A DNA stretch of 64,000 nt from Capitulum mitella (lineage: Eukaryota; Arthropoda; Thecostraca; Pollicipedomorpha; Pollicipedidae). The notes under the pieces are model-generated. The model made no database searches. It was not told the DNA's origin and worked only from the letters and a program-made list of their open reading frames with translations. The stretch spans positions 36,241,293 through 36,305,292 of the forward strand of contig CP099839.1 of NCBI GenBank assembly GCA_030062745.1, read 5' to 3'. This document shows, piece by piece, positions 1 to 12,879 of the stretch. A program made the translations under genes and the position numbers. Numbering within the stretch: the stretch's first letter is position 1; every line of letters begins with the position of its first letter.

Positions 1-3000
1 ACTGTCTTAAAACAACCTTTTCTGCGTAAGAGCTCATAAGATTTTCTTCAAACTTCAGTCATGTGTCAACTTTTGCCCGATTTTTGTCATCTTGGGGCGG
101 GAACATGGTCCCGCTGCCCCCCCCCCCGAATCCACCAGTGGAAAGACAGCCTTGCAATATTTTTCGTGATGAAATGGTGTTTGCAAGCATTCACGAGGAA
201 TACGAAACGTAAAACGTGATCGTTTGCGGCGTTATATGTATGTTTCAGATGGTCATGATTGCTTACCTTCTGCAGTAATATTTACGACTCAGATCGATCA
301 CTTAGTCTACTGCGCATGGTCCAGTATGACACTGTATGACGTGAAGCCTGAAAAATTGTGTTTTGATTAGCATAACAAAAGCATATTTTCACTTCGTATG
401 ACAACGAAATGACCTTCATGTGATCAATAGATTTGCAACCAATCCCTGCATTGTTCAGGAGACCATGTCATAACCTTATTGGATCTTTTGACTCTTGGGA
501 ATTCAAGAGTTAGTCTACGAAAAGTTTAACCAGTCTTCTAAATAATAACGAGCTTCCAATTGATTTCTGCTTAATTTGTGTAGCTTCAGTAGTACGTGAG
601 ATCGTAACGTACTAATGAAGATCATTATTACGTGAGATCGTAACGTACTCTCGAAAATCCCCTGTTTGATGAAGACCAGTTTTTGCGCCAAGTTGCGTGT
701 GGATGAAGTCTATGAAATCTGAAAATCCAATCAGTCCGCAACGTCCACGAAAAAGTCAAAATCTGCCGCACATCCTGAGTGCAAAGACAAATCTGCAACA
801 TCTCTTTCAGTGTCACAAAAGTGCTTAGTCATATACTACACTCAGCCGCTGACATGCTAAATTTAGATAGAGCAACCCATGCTGGCATGAAACAACAAGG
901 ATTTGGTGACATTGGGCGTATTTAGGAGCTAGACTGTTATCCAATTGAAACGTATGTATTTTTATAAAAAGATATCTTGTGCAAGTGCAGTAAAACTGTG
1001 TAACTGTCGTGTTTAATACTAGCGAGCTATACTGCAGAAGTAACCTTAGGTGTAGAGCAATTTCGAAGTTGGAAGAACCAGGGCCATTTTTAAGGTGACT
1101 TTTGCCTACGTAGCACCATGGGGCTAACATTAAAATATCTGGAGTTGGAAGAGTCGGCGCCAAGCTGGCAGGGCTACCAACATGTGAAAACCACTGTCCT
1201 ATGGGCTGCTATAACATTGTGAATGGCGTTGTGTTATTACATTGCAATGTGATTACTGCATAGCATTGTTCTTGGAGGAGCGACGATATCACAACATCAA
1301 CAGCAAAATGGCGTACACGCTAACTGGAATTAAACATCGGTGGAAAAGGATGTCAAAAAGAAATCGAAAACAGTTCCATTTCCATGAACTTAAGTCTCCA
1401 AAGTTAATTTTGATGTGTCCGGAGTGTGCTATGGTCTCGGTCATTTATGCCTCATTAGAGGAGTAAAGCATGACAAACATTTCTGGACTCGCTGAAGGTC
1501 ATTGACGTCCTACTATAACCAGACAACGGCATATGGCGTGATATAGCCTGAGAGTGGCTTTCGATGTCATTTCGTCAACTTGAAACTTGTTTCTTTGTGG
1601 CTACGGAAACCGACATTAGAAGGCTACAGCGAAATGGAAGTTTTTCAAACATTTCAAGCACTTGCTTATTTGCCTGACCAAACAGCGCCTGTTGACTTAA
1701 AAAGGGTTTCTTACGGTCATTGGCGCACAAGTCCATAGGCTTAAAAGACCGACAGAAGTTTATATTACTCGATCGGTCATTGGAAGATAATTGCCATCGG
1801 CAAACATTCTGGCTGTTTTCGGCGACCACAACAGGCGCTGCTGCATATTGCGACTGACTTGAACTGCGATAATCGATTACGTGCGCCAACTAGCTTTGTA
1901 GTCGAGATTCATTGTTTCAGGACCTGCAGTTTGTTTCAGCACTTTGGAGTGATTGTTGCTCTTTCTGGTCGCGACATAATGAGCTTCATTTCCACCGGTG
2001 ACGCCGCGGCGACGGATAGAAAACTTGCGCGGAAGCAAAGACAAAAGTACTGTCAGATTTTTTGAAAAATGTCATTAGCCGCTTTTATCGCAAGGGACGT
2101 TTTTTAAGGAAGATTTAGTAGGCCACGTCAAATGATGTGTCCCGTCCCTCGCAGCAACCATCGGTTCCAAACAAGCGGTGGTGGCAATAGTCTTCGAAGA
2201 TTGTGCAGTGGTCGTGTTTTTTAAGCGCAACACGACAGTCATCTCACATATGAATCATAAGCATCTTCTTAGACGGCCGACCCTCGCGATGCCTGAGTCC
2301 ACCGCGAGGAGACCTTTATGAAAAGGTTCAGTAACAGTCCTCCATCTTATACTTTGTGTTCAAACAGGGACTTTCTTGATGACGCTTCAATGGACTTCCG
2401 GCGTGAGCTGGGCCAGGACCAGACTTTAAGAGGACGTTGTCCTGATCTCAGACATACCAAACTTTTTTCTCCAAGATATTCTCTGTTTCATGACATGTCG
2501 GATTGTGGCCTCAGAAAACTTTACGGTAAATTAAGATTACGTCACACTGAGGAGGAGGCACTGGTGGAATCCAACGAAAAACTGCACGCTATGCTTCCGA
2601 GTTCGTGTCATGGGTGCAGATATCAGCGTGTGTTGCGATAGCAGTGCAACAGACTACCGCCAAGAGCTAACAAGACCCTGATCTACCCAAAAACGGAGTG
2701 TGATAAAACTTTCTTAGTTTAATAGGGACAACAAAGCGTTGGAGACAATTACAACGCCGTGTCTTGTGCTATTCGTACATTCCTTGCGCTCAATTGATGT
2801 CAAAATCCCTGAAGACATTATTGCGCGTTTTATTGCGTGGCACAGATACTAATGTTTGGGCAAAATTTTAAACAGCAAGGACTGAAAGAAAACACCATTG
2901 ACGAAAATATATTCTGGCCATGAGGTATTGGAATCAATGTCCCGAAAGCTTCTGTCATGGTTATTTTCCAGAAGACCTAATTTTCACGCCAAAGGCCGTT

Positions 3001-5690
3001 GAGTTCCGGCCATTGATATGAAAATATTAAAATCAGCTGATAAAATTCGCCATAAAAAAGGGTCATGGACTACAAGAATAGTTGCGTATTTTTCTTCATT
3101 TATGTGCAGAAGGTGCCACGAGTTGACACTTCTTTGACGATTCTTGCTCTGGAAATTAACGTATGCTTTTCTGGGTCGGGGAGAATTGGGCTGGGGCCAC
3201 TCCTCTTCACCTGCTTGTATGTGGAGGCGAAAAAATATGGTAAAATGAAGTAAAAAAAACACAGGTTGGTCGATGTTGTTACGATTGGTGGGACTGTGCC
3301 TCTTGCTAGCGAGTTATTTATACACATTGATTTGGTCTGTGGGATCTCAAAACACAGGTGTTCTGGTCGTAGTATGGTCTTTTATAAGAGCATGCCGGTA
3401 GAAACAGTATTTCAACGTACAGCTGTGTGTCACCACTCAAATTTGGTGGAGGCATCGGGACTCCAAATGGCTATCTCCTCATCTGCAGAGTGGCTTGATC
3501 TTGTTTATGTCAGTGGGACGCTTCATTTCTCTCATGGCACGTCCTAAACGACATGTCTTTCCTAACAGCCGAGTTGCAAAGCACTGTTCAGGAATCAGAG
3601 GCTCGCCGGCTCGCCTTTACTCCCAACGGACCCTAACACGCACTTGCATCGCTATTAGCCAAAGAGCACCATAAGAAAGGTCCCGCATCAGGACCGCCTA
3701 ATCATCAGAACACATGCTGGCCGCAGAGGAACTCACAGGTAGTGATACCATAGGAATCATGCGGCTTACTGAGACAGCGTTTGGAATAATTATAGCTGTG
3801 GGTTAGTATTTCATCACAGAAGTTCCGCACGCTATATTCGTTGGAAAACGGTGTTTCATGGAACGTTGTCCTGTTTGCCTTTTCTCTCTGAAGAGACCGT
3901 CCTTTTAATAACAACGAAAAGAGGAGTCCTGCTACCAAAGGACATTATCGCGTCACACGTTGGTGGACGGAACACTGCCGGCCCGGCCTGAAGTCGAATT
4001 CTGATGGAATCCAGCGAAATGCCTCCGTTAGGGAGGGTTGGCAGTACCCGACGGCCCACTGTAACCGGCTGACCCGGCATCAATTCCAGGCAGCACCACT
4101 TAAAACGATGACCTCAAACCATTAAATCATGGCTGTGGCCAGAAGACTCGGGCGAATATAAAACCTCATGGCAATGACCAAAAAGCGTCGTCTGGAACAT
4201 TCTCTTTCATTCGATCTTTTTATCTGAAATACATTTTAGAAATGATAATCATCGGAAAAAATGGCAGTTAGAAGGACGCTCAAAATAACAAAATTCGTGA
4301 TGAAATAATTTGTTTGGAGCATGGTTTCTATGACTGCAGGGTATGCTGGAAACCTTTAATCTGCGCAAGTATGTTTGAAACATGCTGAGCAGTGTTGGAG
4401 AACAAGCTGATGTTAACTTCCTGATAACGTGTAGAGTGCATCAGATTTATCACAGATGCTACCGTATATGCGTAATGCGTATTGATATTCCTACAACAAG
4501 CGTCATGAAAGGTGAAATACATTTCCCTGCCTAGTCTTGGGAATTAGAATGGAAATCTCCACTTTAAACTTACAAACATCACGCATTCTAAACCAAATAT
4601 TATCATATCTAATTACCATGGGTTTATGTTATAAGCAGATAATCCAGCGAGTCTTCCAAATTTGCAGCGAGTAACATGAACAGATCAGAATTATTTAGAT
4701 TACTTATCCAAATTTTTTACATAGCTCTTCGACGATTTTATTGGGACCGTTTGCTGTCGTACTGTCCTTATTATACCCATCTGAAAATGAGACTATTTAT
4801 CGGAAGGAGGCCGTGTTTCAATCAGCACATCGACACTTGACGTGCCCAAGAGACTCAACGTGTTAACTTAACGTGAACTAAAAGTGTCAGGAATGTGATG
4901 AGTAGCCATACATTCTGCCCCGCCCGAAATTGCACAGTCATATCAAATACCCAACTTCCTCGCGCATACTGACGTGACATATTTCTCTTTGGTAGTTACC
5001 TTGAGCGTAGATGACAAAGGAGCGCGGCGTGAATAGTATTACTAATGAAATGCAGTTCACCGATTCATCAGTAAAATATGTTCATCTTTGTAGTGAGACG
5101 CTTGGATTTAATTGCCCTTTTTCAGAAATGCTTGGTTTTTATTGCTTAATTTTGCAGAGGTCTAGCGGCAAGTGTGAGTGCGATTAAATACATCTACCAT
5201 TTTACGGCTTGAATGCATTGCATGGCAAATCGACACGTGAATCCTAACATATGGCATGGAATTGCTACGGATAGTCTCTTTCGTCTTAATGTTATGTTCT
5301 TGATACATCGCGATGCGTTCCCAGAAACAAAACTACTTTGCCTTGCCTTATCGTTTCCTCGCATTTTGCCAGATGTATAAATATTGCCATCTTGAAAAAA
5401 TGGTGCGTCTCACGCTCCAGTTTAACGTTACTCGATTTTCACACAATGGCGGAAACTGGAAGCTACGTTATCAGAAAGCAACAAGGGTACACAGGTTATC
5501 GCCCTGGTTTGCACCCGCGGTTAATCTTTAATACATTTACCACGTTGATCTTCAAATGTGTCTGCCAACGAGCGAAAAATCTTACTTTTTCATAACGCAT
5601 CAAAATTTGCACTGGATATTTCTGGTACAATTTTGGACGCTAGTTGAAGAAGGTTTTGTTTGCTTATTCATTGTGCCGCCATGACACTTT
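1..5690. other. AT-moderate non-coding stretch, no gene recognised
   Basis: Apart from the 591-649 hairpin repeat and a C-run at about 117-127, no homologous gene, RNA or transposon was recognised. The longest open frames, at 825-1163 (-) and 2318-2641 (+), lack recognisable motifs and splice context. Confidence 0.6.
591..649. repeat. Direct repeat of a small hairpin
   Basis: AGTACGTGAGATCGTAACGT with its following ACT (591-613) forms a 7-base-pair stem, AGTACGT/ACGTACT, with a 9-base loop. Twenty bases of it recur at 630-649 after a 16-base spacer. Confidence 0.8.
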
Positions 5691-5869
5691 CCACTACAAA
5701 AAGGGCACCGGAGTGCGAGTCGAGCGTGCTAAAAGGGAGTCAGAACAGGAAATCAAAAACAGGCAAACACAATCATAGCATGAGCGTACTAAAGTAGTGC
5801 CAGTCACAGTAAACAGAAGCAACTCATACATGCCACACTTGTATGAGCGCCCATACAGTTCGCCATGCA

Positions 5870-6330
5870 CTCCTTTTCTCGCGAATATAGATAAGACGGC
5901 TGGACTGGTCCGGTGCTTGGGCCCGCACCCCCACTGCCCCTCCCATTCGCGCATTCACTTTCAACGCTGTCGTCCATTCACGTCTGGTCGGACAGCAGAG
6001 TCGGCCAATTGGCTGATTGGCCATTGTGAGCGCCGCTACAGGATCGGCGGTTCTGTGCCGGGCCAGTGGCGCTCATGTTTTCGTTAGTTGCGCAGAGTTT
6101 ATCGACGGGACTGCTCGCTACCGTGACTCACCCCCCCGGATCGCAGGGACGCCGGCGGCACGTCCATACGATAAAAGTGGAACGAGTGGCTGCCGCTCGT
6201 ACGGCTTGGCACACGGATTGGGAGCTTTGTGTAGGCTGGCGTGAGCTGGGGACGTGCACGGCTGGCGGCGGACGTGTGTCGATCAGACGCCTTCGGGCAC
6301 GGACCGATGCTGGTTGGTTCCGGCTGGGGA
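5870..6330. other. GC-rich island
   Basis: CpG-rich sequence bounded by AT-rich DNA. Several short overlapping frames occur on both strands, as expected of GC-rich DNA with few stops. There is no recognisable protein. Confidence 0.6.
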
Positions 6331-6823
6331 CGAACTTGCGTCGATCGGGTTTACAGGCCAGGATTATCTTCTGTCGTACTTCGGCGATTTCCTACGCGTG
6401 TCGCAAAATAAATATATACGAATGTTACCAGAAACTGACTGTGTTCCACAAAAACATTACAGGAAGGCCAGAAACTGTTCTTTTTTAAGTGCCAGAAGAC
6501 AGCAGTAATGTTACCAGAACTTCTGAAGGGCGGATAAAGAAGCTGCAATATGCGTTGAAAACCATTCAGATTTGCCCAATGAAAACAAATCAACGGGGCG
6601 GACAGGATCACTAATCCCTCTACATCTTGGGTTTATTAATAGAGGACAAATGTCCTCCAAAACATTGTCAAAAAGTGGGTGCGCGGCAAATGGCACGAAG
6701 ATGACCGTCTGCCGGGGGCTGATGTCACATAAAAAATATAAACTGGCGAAGTTTCGGTCATTTCACTTCCTTCTTATTCCCCCGTCCCTGTTAACACCAA
6801 ACACTCATACCGATATTAATTAA

Positions 6824-7984
6824 TCCGCGCCCGACTGGGAGTTGGCGGCGATCACGTACGACTGGGGGGTTACCGTCCTCCTCTCGAACTTGCGAACGGT
6901 TGATCGCACGATAAAAATAAGCATACCGATGGAAAGCTTGTGACAAATAGAGCTCAAAACTGGCCTCATTTTTTAGCTTTGGATAACATGTAAACCATTT
7001 ACATCGTATATATGTTTTTCGCGGCCGACTGCATGAGACCGAGAAAGGGCCCGAATCTCAAAGGCTGTGACTAATAACGCGTAGGTAAAGGCGCCAACGC
7101 ACAAGGTCCGCAGATGCCGATATACGTCTAATTTCTCAGATTTGTTCAATATATACGTCGAAACGTTGAGTTAAAGACACGGGAATTTTCACGCCGGTTG
7201 TCGGCGGACGCCCGCAGCCGTACGCAGTTAGAAATTAACGGGAACTAATTTCAGCGTTCCTTTATTTTTGCGACATAAGCCTATCCATGTAAATTTTATT
7301 GATCTTAGTGGTTTTCGTGATGGTTTCTCGTGCTTAAATTTTGAAAAAATTCATTAGTTGGTAATTTACACAATTGGCGGAGCTTAGTTTGCGAGGGCTT
7401 GCATATTTCCAAAATATGCAATTTTTCGAAACTTTTTGAGCTTTCTGGTATTACTTGCGGCTGTGCAAGCCAGTTCTGCCATTTTCTACCCATTCTGAAT
7501 AATTCATCGCTGATTTTGACTGTGGTACATTTTGGCTCACAACAGTTATTTTGATACTGTGCCCTTTGACGGTAACTAAATGTCTGCATTACTCTGCACT
7601 AAAAATGTTATGGAAAATTGCGTCAGTTTCCGAAAAACGACGACGTGTCTTAAAAATGAGCTTGACGTTAGGTCAATGACCCGGAAAACTCCGGAAAATC
7701 TAAGATATCACATTTGTTGCATCTTTCAACACCTCTAATCCCTGGAAGTTTTATTATGATATTATATTTCCGGAAAAAGTTGCAGGGCGCCTAACTTTGT
7801 TAGGCATAGGTCCACTTGACTTGATCTAGGTTCAACAACCCTTCTCGACCTCAGATCAAAATTTTGGCACAAGATTTAAAAATGATAGCAAACGATTCAC
7901 GAAATTTCGTGGCATTGCGCATGTTTATTCCCTCGCATTTTTGAAAACCTAAGTGGGGCGGTCAACCCCCCAGCCGTGGCTGGG
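6824..7984. mobile_element. TTAA-associated non-autonomous DNA transposon, family 4
   Basis: The left end, TCCGCGCCCGACTGGGAGTT, follows TTAA at 6820-6823. The right end is the complement of CCCAGCCACGGCTGGG and is followed by TAAA at 7985-7988. A second inverted block (GGGGGGTT then ACCGTCC or GACCGCCC) lies further in at both ends. The interior is AT-rich without a coding frame of recognisable kind. It includes the inverted half-site pair AGGTCA-A-TGACCC at 7670-7682. No second copy was found here, so the call rests on the ends. Confidence 0.5.
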
Positions 7985-8269
7985 TAAAACATCGTCTCAA
8001 ACTGACGAGGGTCAAGCGCAGAAAACGAATGAAATTATTCATCCAGCATGTTCCGGTGCAGTCGGGGACTCGTGTAACAGCTTACCTTAAAGACTCAGGC
8101 AGCTAGCGAAAACCCTAAAACAAATGGTTGTGTCATGTTCTGGGATAGCTGCACGAACGTCTTGTGACATGCCGATGCAGTAATCTGATGTCACGACTCC
8201 AAAGTTCTCGTCCATTGAGGGTTTGTTCTCGTTCATTCTAATGTTCAGTAGATATGCGGGAAACAGCGA

Positions 8270-8470
8270 TCGCCTGAGTCTGATCGCTGAGCTGGAGCCT
8301 GGCCGGTTTGCCCGGAGGCGGTGCTTTGGGGGCGACGTGGTTGGCAGTCGGCTGGACCAGCTTGGTGGACGGCTCGTGTCGAGTTGGCCGCATACGTCAT
8401 CGACCGCCTTCCGGCGGCAACTTTGTGTCGTATCAAAGCGTGGAGTCCGGCGTATACGTGCGTGCGTTAC
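8270..8470. other. Short GC-rich island
   Basis: About 200 bases rich in CpG and GGCCGG-type words. The open frames on both strands (8087-8530 - and 8223-8483 +) do not resemble a known family. Confidence 0.5.
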
Positions 8471-8867
8471 AGGGCTGGAATAATTTAAAGCGTTGTGCCA
8501 GCGTAAAGGGCGAGGGTTTCTTTTGTTCATGCAAGCATTTGACGAATGTTAAAAGGTGCCAGAATTCCACTCACTTTATTCAGACGCAACTCTTTACCAA
8601 CTGAATAACGATGTAAGGTTTCTTGGCACCATTTACGTTGCCATTGTGCTCTAAGTTAGAAGAAAATACAGTTTGAACATTTTTTAATCACAAGACGCCA
8701 TTTTCTTTTATCGACCGTACCCTGTGGAGAGAACATTTCAGAAACATATCTTAACAAACACTGGAAAATCAGTTTTGTTGGAAACCGTGTCACTAGTGGC
8801 AGCGTCAAGCATGCAGACCAGGAGGGAAATTAGCAAGGTCAGCGGAGTCCCGACTCGTGCTCCATTC

Positions 8868-8966
8868 CATCGGAATTAGAATCGACCCCGGAATCGATTC
8901 CATTCCATCCAGATTCAGAATCGGACTCGATTCCACTGACAAGTGCTGGAATCAGAGTCGGGGTTA
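8868..8966. repeat. Degenerate GA(A/G)TC-word repeat, block 1
   Basis: Repeated GAATC, GATTC and GACTC words on both strands, about one every 6-12 bases, including GAATCGATTCC. The same word family recurs near 9110-9140 and at 9633-9775. Confidence 0.75.
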
Positions 8967-9049
8967 AAACAAACGGCTGTCTTCGAAATCGATGGAGCCT
9001 CGTGAAGAGAAAGTACGTTGCCATGCCAAGAAAAAGACGAAAGACAAAG

Positions 9050-9360
9050 AAGAAGCGTCCTCGGGACAGCTAGGCGCGGCCCTAGGCGCTTCTCTCTTCG
9101 TCTCAGCACTCTGAGTCAGAGTCCGAGTCCGACTCGAGGCCCGACGACAACTCGACGGCGACGATCGACGCGCCAGGATCGACGCCACATCATGCAGCGG
9201 CCGCGCCTGCCCACGCTATCTATCCTCCACCCTCTCCACCTTACGGAGCGTGATGCCGTCTCTAATGGCCTGGAAAAGGTGGCTGCGAATGTCGGACACG
9301 GCCGGTGCCTCGGCGGCGGACGAGGCGGCCGGACACACATGGGTCACGGACCCTGGGCCC
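9050..9360. other. GC-rich island with possible but unproven exon
   Basis: CpG-rich. A good-looking splice acceptor (pyrimidine tract ending TCTCAG at 9106) precedes a stop-free segment. On the + strand it encodes a Ser/Glu/Asp-rich then Ala/Pro-rich peptide to about 9250, where a weak GT follows. The acidic part is also a piece of the local GAGTC repeat, so coding status is doubtful. Confidence 0.35.
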
Positions 9361-9632
9361 GCAGTGACAACTGCATTTCCCTTCGGCCATGTTCAGAGTC
9401 GGGTGACATTGTATTCACTTTTTTCTCTGCTCCCTTGACTACTGATGGCGTGAAAGTAAAACAGAGCCAAATGCTTCCTGTACATGGGAAATTTATACGC
9501 ATTTTTTACACAGATATACTGATTTTCCTGGATCTGGGTTGATATGTACTTGCTGGTGAAGTCATGGTTTATGTTTACTCCTTGTATGATAATTTGTGCG
9601 CATGCAACCTTTTTAGAAGCAGTCGTAGTGCA

Positions 9633-9775
9633 ATCGATTCCGGAATCCATCCATTTCATTTTGAGTCGGAATCCGAATCGATTCAGTTTTGGAAAACCTG
9701 CGTTGAGTCAGAATCAGAATTAATGCAGCAAGCTATGAGTCAGACTCGGAACTGATTGCCCGAATTAGAATCAGG
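9633..9775. repeat. Degenerate GA(A/G)TC-word repeat, block 2
   Basis: The same pattern as 8868-8966: CAATCGATTCCGGAATCC, GAGTCGGAATCCGAATCG, GAGTCAGAATCAGAAT and GAGTCAGACTCGGAA. With block 1 it brackets a GC-rich segment at 9050-9360. Confidence 0.75.
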
Positions 9776-10059
9776 CACAAGACTGACTGACTGATCATTG
9801 GGGCGTAGGGGCGCACAGACTTCGAGGTCATTCGGCGTCCATCAAGCATATGTCTAGCGAAAGCGAACGACATCTTTTTCGTTCTTTCCATGCATCGCCA
9901 TGGGGATAAAACTATTTTTTCCCGGGATAAGGGGGCCGTTTTACCCTACCTCCTCTCCGGTCGACCCCATCACTGCTTATAACATGCCCTGATTGCTTCG
10001 CCTGATGATTTCAATGTTCCTAACCTTGGGGCTGGTCAATGACTGGGCCAGGCCTGGCT

Positions 10060-10800
10060 GCCTGCTGTTTCTCCGGACGCCGACTCGGGACGGGAACACT
10101 TGCGACTGACGCTGATTTAAGCCAGTCGGGTAGATACTAAACCATTAATGATGCTGACCTATAGTTTTGCCGGCCAGGATTAGTGCTTCCTTGGGCCGGA
10201 AACAGGCAGGCAGTGGGCTGTTGCTGAGGCCAATTATGCACATATGATCACGCGCATGGCTGGGCGCTCGGCAGGAGATGAGTGGTGCTAGGTTAAGGCT
10301 ACACGTGCCAGCACGCTCGCCCGGACCGCGGCCGGCCTACAGGGCGGTGCTAAAGGCAGGGATACACGTTCCGTCACGCCTGTCACTGGGCTGGGGGTAC
10401 GGAGATGGCGGCCGGCGGCCGCGCCATCATGCCCGCCAGGGGATTATACGCTCGCGCGGCCGTAAGGCCCGTGATATGCATAATCCACATTAGTGCGGCA
10501 CGAAATGAAGCTGGCACAGTACCGGCGGCACCGGGGTCACCGCCCGGCCCGGCTCCACTGCCGGCGCCGTGTAGAGGTGTAGGCCGGCTGCTGCTCGGAC
10601 GCGGCGCGTAGAGTCCAGCGAGCGCGTAGAGTCCAGCTTGCGCGCCGAAACGCTGGCAGGCGCTGGTACCGGCCAGCGGAACAGGAAGCTCCAGTCTCCC
10701 AGCGCTGGTCGTCTGGATCGGTACCTGCCAGCGGAACAGAAAGCTCCAGTCTCCCAGCGCTGGTCGTCTGGATCGGTACCTGCCAGCGGAACAGAAAGCT
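10060..10800. other. GC-rich island
   Basis: Dense CpG and GGCCGG words, strongest at 10290-10690. It contains an A/T core TATGCATAAT at 10475-10484 and ends in the 55-bp tandem repeat. Open frames on both strands are composition effects. Confidence 0.65.
10676..10800. repeat. 55-bp tandem repeat, about 2.3 copies
   Basis: The words ACAGGAAGCTCC (10681), ACAGAAAGCTCC (10736) and ACAGAAAGCTC (10791) are exactly 55 bases apart. Copies are nearly identical, including the block CCCAGCGCTGGTCGTCTGGA, which implies recent duplication. Confidence 0.95.
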
Positions 10801-11394
10801 CTGGCCTCTTCTGCTGTGTTTCTGTCGAGTTTTCCCATGCTTATTTCGAATTACGGCATCTGCGATCAAATCTAACATCATCAAGCACTGGAAAACGTAT
10901 AGCTGCAATACTCCAAAGGAGGAATGTGAAAGGAGAAACGAGGAGTTCTTGGAATTCGCCCTGACATCCCATAGATCATGCAATGGTAGCCATGGACCAT
11001 GTCACACGATGCGGCTCGCCAGAGACGAAATGCGTGTCTGCTGGCGTATCCACACAATGTCTGAACATTACTCCGCAAATATCTGGTCACAGTTTCACAC
11101 AAGTTTGGTCGCTGTTTCACACAAGTTTGGATGTCCGCAACATTCGGCGGCAGTTCCACAGAGCACCTAGCCGTGGCTCCAGACAGAGCTCGATGACCGA
11201 TGCCCGGCAGCCGGTGGTTGACAAGTGTTCGTTAGGTCCCGGGGCCGGCGGTGGATGTCGTGTGTGTTCGTTAGTTCCCGGGGCCGGCGCGGTGCCGACA
11301 GTCGGCCAGAGAACTGCGCCTAGCCAAGTCGTATCGACCTGGAGGTGTGCAGGATTATGCCTCTGCGCGTGCTGTGCGCCCGGCTCTGTCGACA

Positions 11395-11625
11395 CGACGG
11401 ACAGGACAGACACTTCAGACACGACAAACAGGGCAGACAGGACGCACAAGCACACACTACAAACAGGGCAGACACGGCGGGCACAGCAGACAGGGCAGAC
11501 AGGGCACGCAGGCGCACACGTCAGGGCAGACACAATAGACACGGCAGACACGGCAGACAGAGCAGATAAGGCACAGGCAACAGACACGGTAGACATGGAA
11601 GACACTGCGTCACAACAGACACGGC
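11395..11625. repeat. Short-unit minisatellite (CAGACACGG-like)
   Basis: Degenerate 9-10 base units of the type GGCAGACACGGCAGACAG run for about 230 bases. They lie at the end of a GC-rich stretch that begins near 11160. It ends about 65 bases before the TTAA-associated element at 11694. Confidence 0.85.
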
Positions 11626-11693
11626 ACATCTGGAAAACCTCAGTGTGCCAGTTGCCGATCTGAGTTGTATCACCGCCACATACGGAGCATTAA

Positions 11694-12867
11694 CCCTCGC
11701 CGGGCAGGGGGAGATCGTTTTAGGATCCCCTGCGGTTTTAAATAGAATAAACTTTTAGAGCGCTGATTTTTGCTGTGGCTGAGTTCTAAACATTTGTTCA
11801 CCTTAAGAAGAATTTTCAGAATTTTTCATGCGTTAGGTTGTGACATGCGACCTCTTTGTCAGGACCACGACAGTCATGGTTTTAAACTAATCGAACAATA
11901 CATTTCCTTTGCTGGAATTTGGGCATTGTAATGTTGTGTTATATGTTTCGTTTATAAATGCTGGTGCCAATGACTAAGTTTTAGTGTATGGGAACGGTCG
12001 GGTCATCAGAGGTCAAGTTACGCCAAATGTGCATACCAAACATTGACGTCAAACACCTTGGTAATTTTGTACACGGGATAAGTCATGTCTACACTTGCAA
12101 GAATGCTTTATTACGATCCACGACGTCAACATTATTTTGACGAACATCGTTTGACATAATGTGAAGCCAGTTTGCAGGTCAAGGTCACGCTGGGTCAGAA
12201 ATGAGAGATTCGACTGCGTCCCTAGCATTGAATTTCAAAAACCATCGCGGTCACTACAATGATATGTTACGATAGATATGCCCGCCTACCTACACACCAA
12301 ATTTTGGGGCTCTAGCTTGAGTGGTTTTCCTGATAAACGACATTAGCGCCCATAACGGTGACCTAGGGGACTAACTGGCCGCGACCCCAAACAGGTGACA
12401 CCCTTCCACTCCGAGGAAAGGTGTACTAAGTTTGGCACGCGTGTCGTCGCTCGTTTGACCTGTGATTCTACAGAAATGTAATGGACTATCATTCTTACCA
12501 CTGCAAATTTCGGCTACGATGGCATTTTCGTGTTCTGGAAGGTCACCTGTTGATCAAGACCCAAAAACGCATGCGTTTTCCGATGGCTACGACAACGGCT
12601 AACACGCTGGTTCCACAGAATTGGTTTATTGTCAAAGTGTGGAAACTATATTGTTCAGAAAACTCCAATATATTTTGACATGGCCGATTTGAAGTTATTA
12701 CCGTGACCTGGGAAGTCATCTTTTGGCCTGAAACCCAAAAATTGGACATCGTTGAACTACTTACGAGACGAGCAACACGCCGGTTTTTACTGTATTGATC
12801 TACCTCTCTTTGTTCAAAAGTTAGTGGGGGGGGGGTCATTTTGGGACCCCGCCCCGCCAGGCGATGG
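11694..12867. mobile_element. TTAA-associated non-autonomous DNA transposon, family 3
   Basis: The 1174-base unit is preceded by TTAA (11690-11693) and followed by TAAA (12868-12871). The left end CCCTCGCCGGGCAGGGG is an imperfect inverse of the right end (complement of CCATCGCCTGGCGGGG). It contains AGGTCAAGGTCA at 12176-12187, and further AGGTCA and TGACC words. No coding similarity. The resemblance to families 1 and 2 is in the ends and word content only, so it may be a separate subfamily. Confidence 0.65.
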
Positions 12868-12879
12868 TAAATGCTGCCT

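Noticed and set aside
2318-2641. 107-codon + strand frame
   Set aside because: Looked at as a possible decayed transposase; no recognisable motif or repeat partner found.
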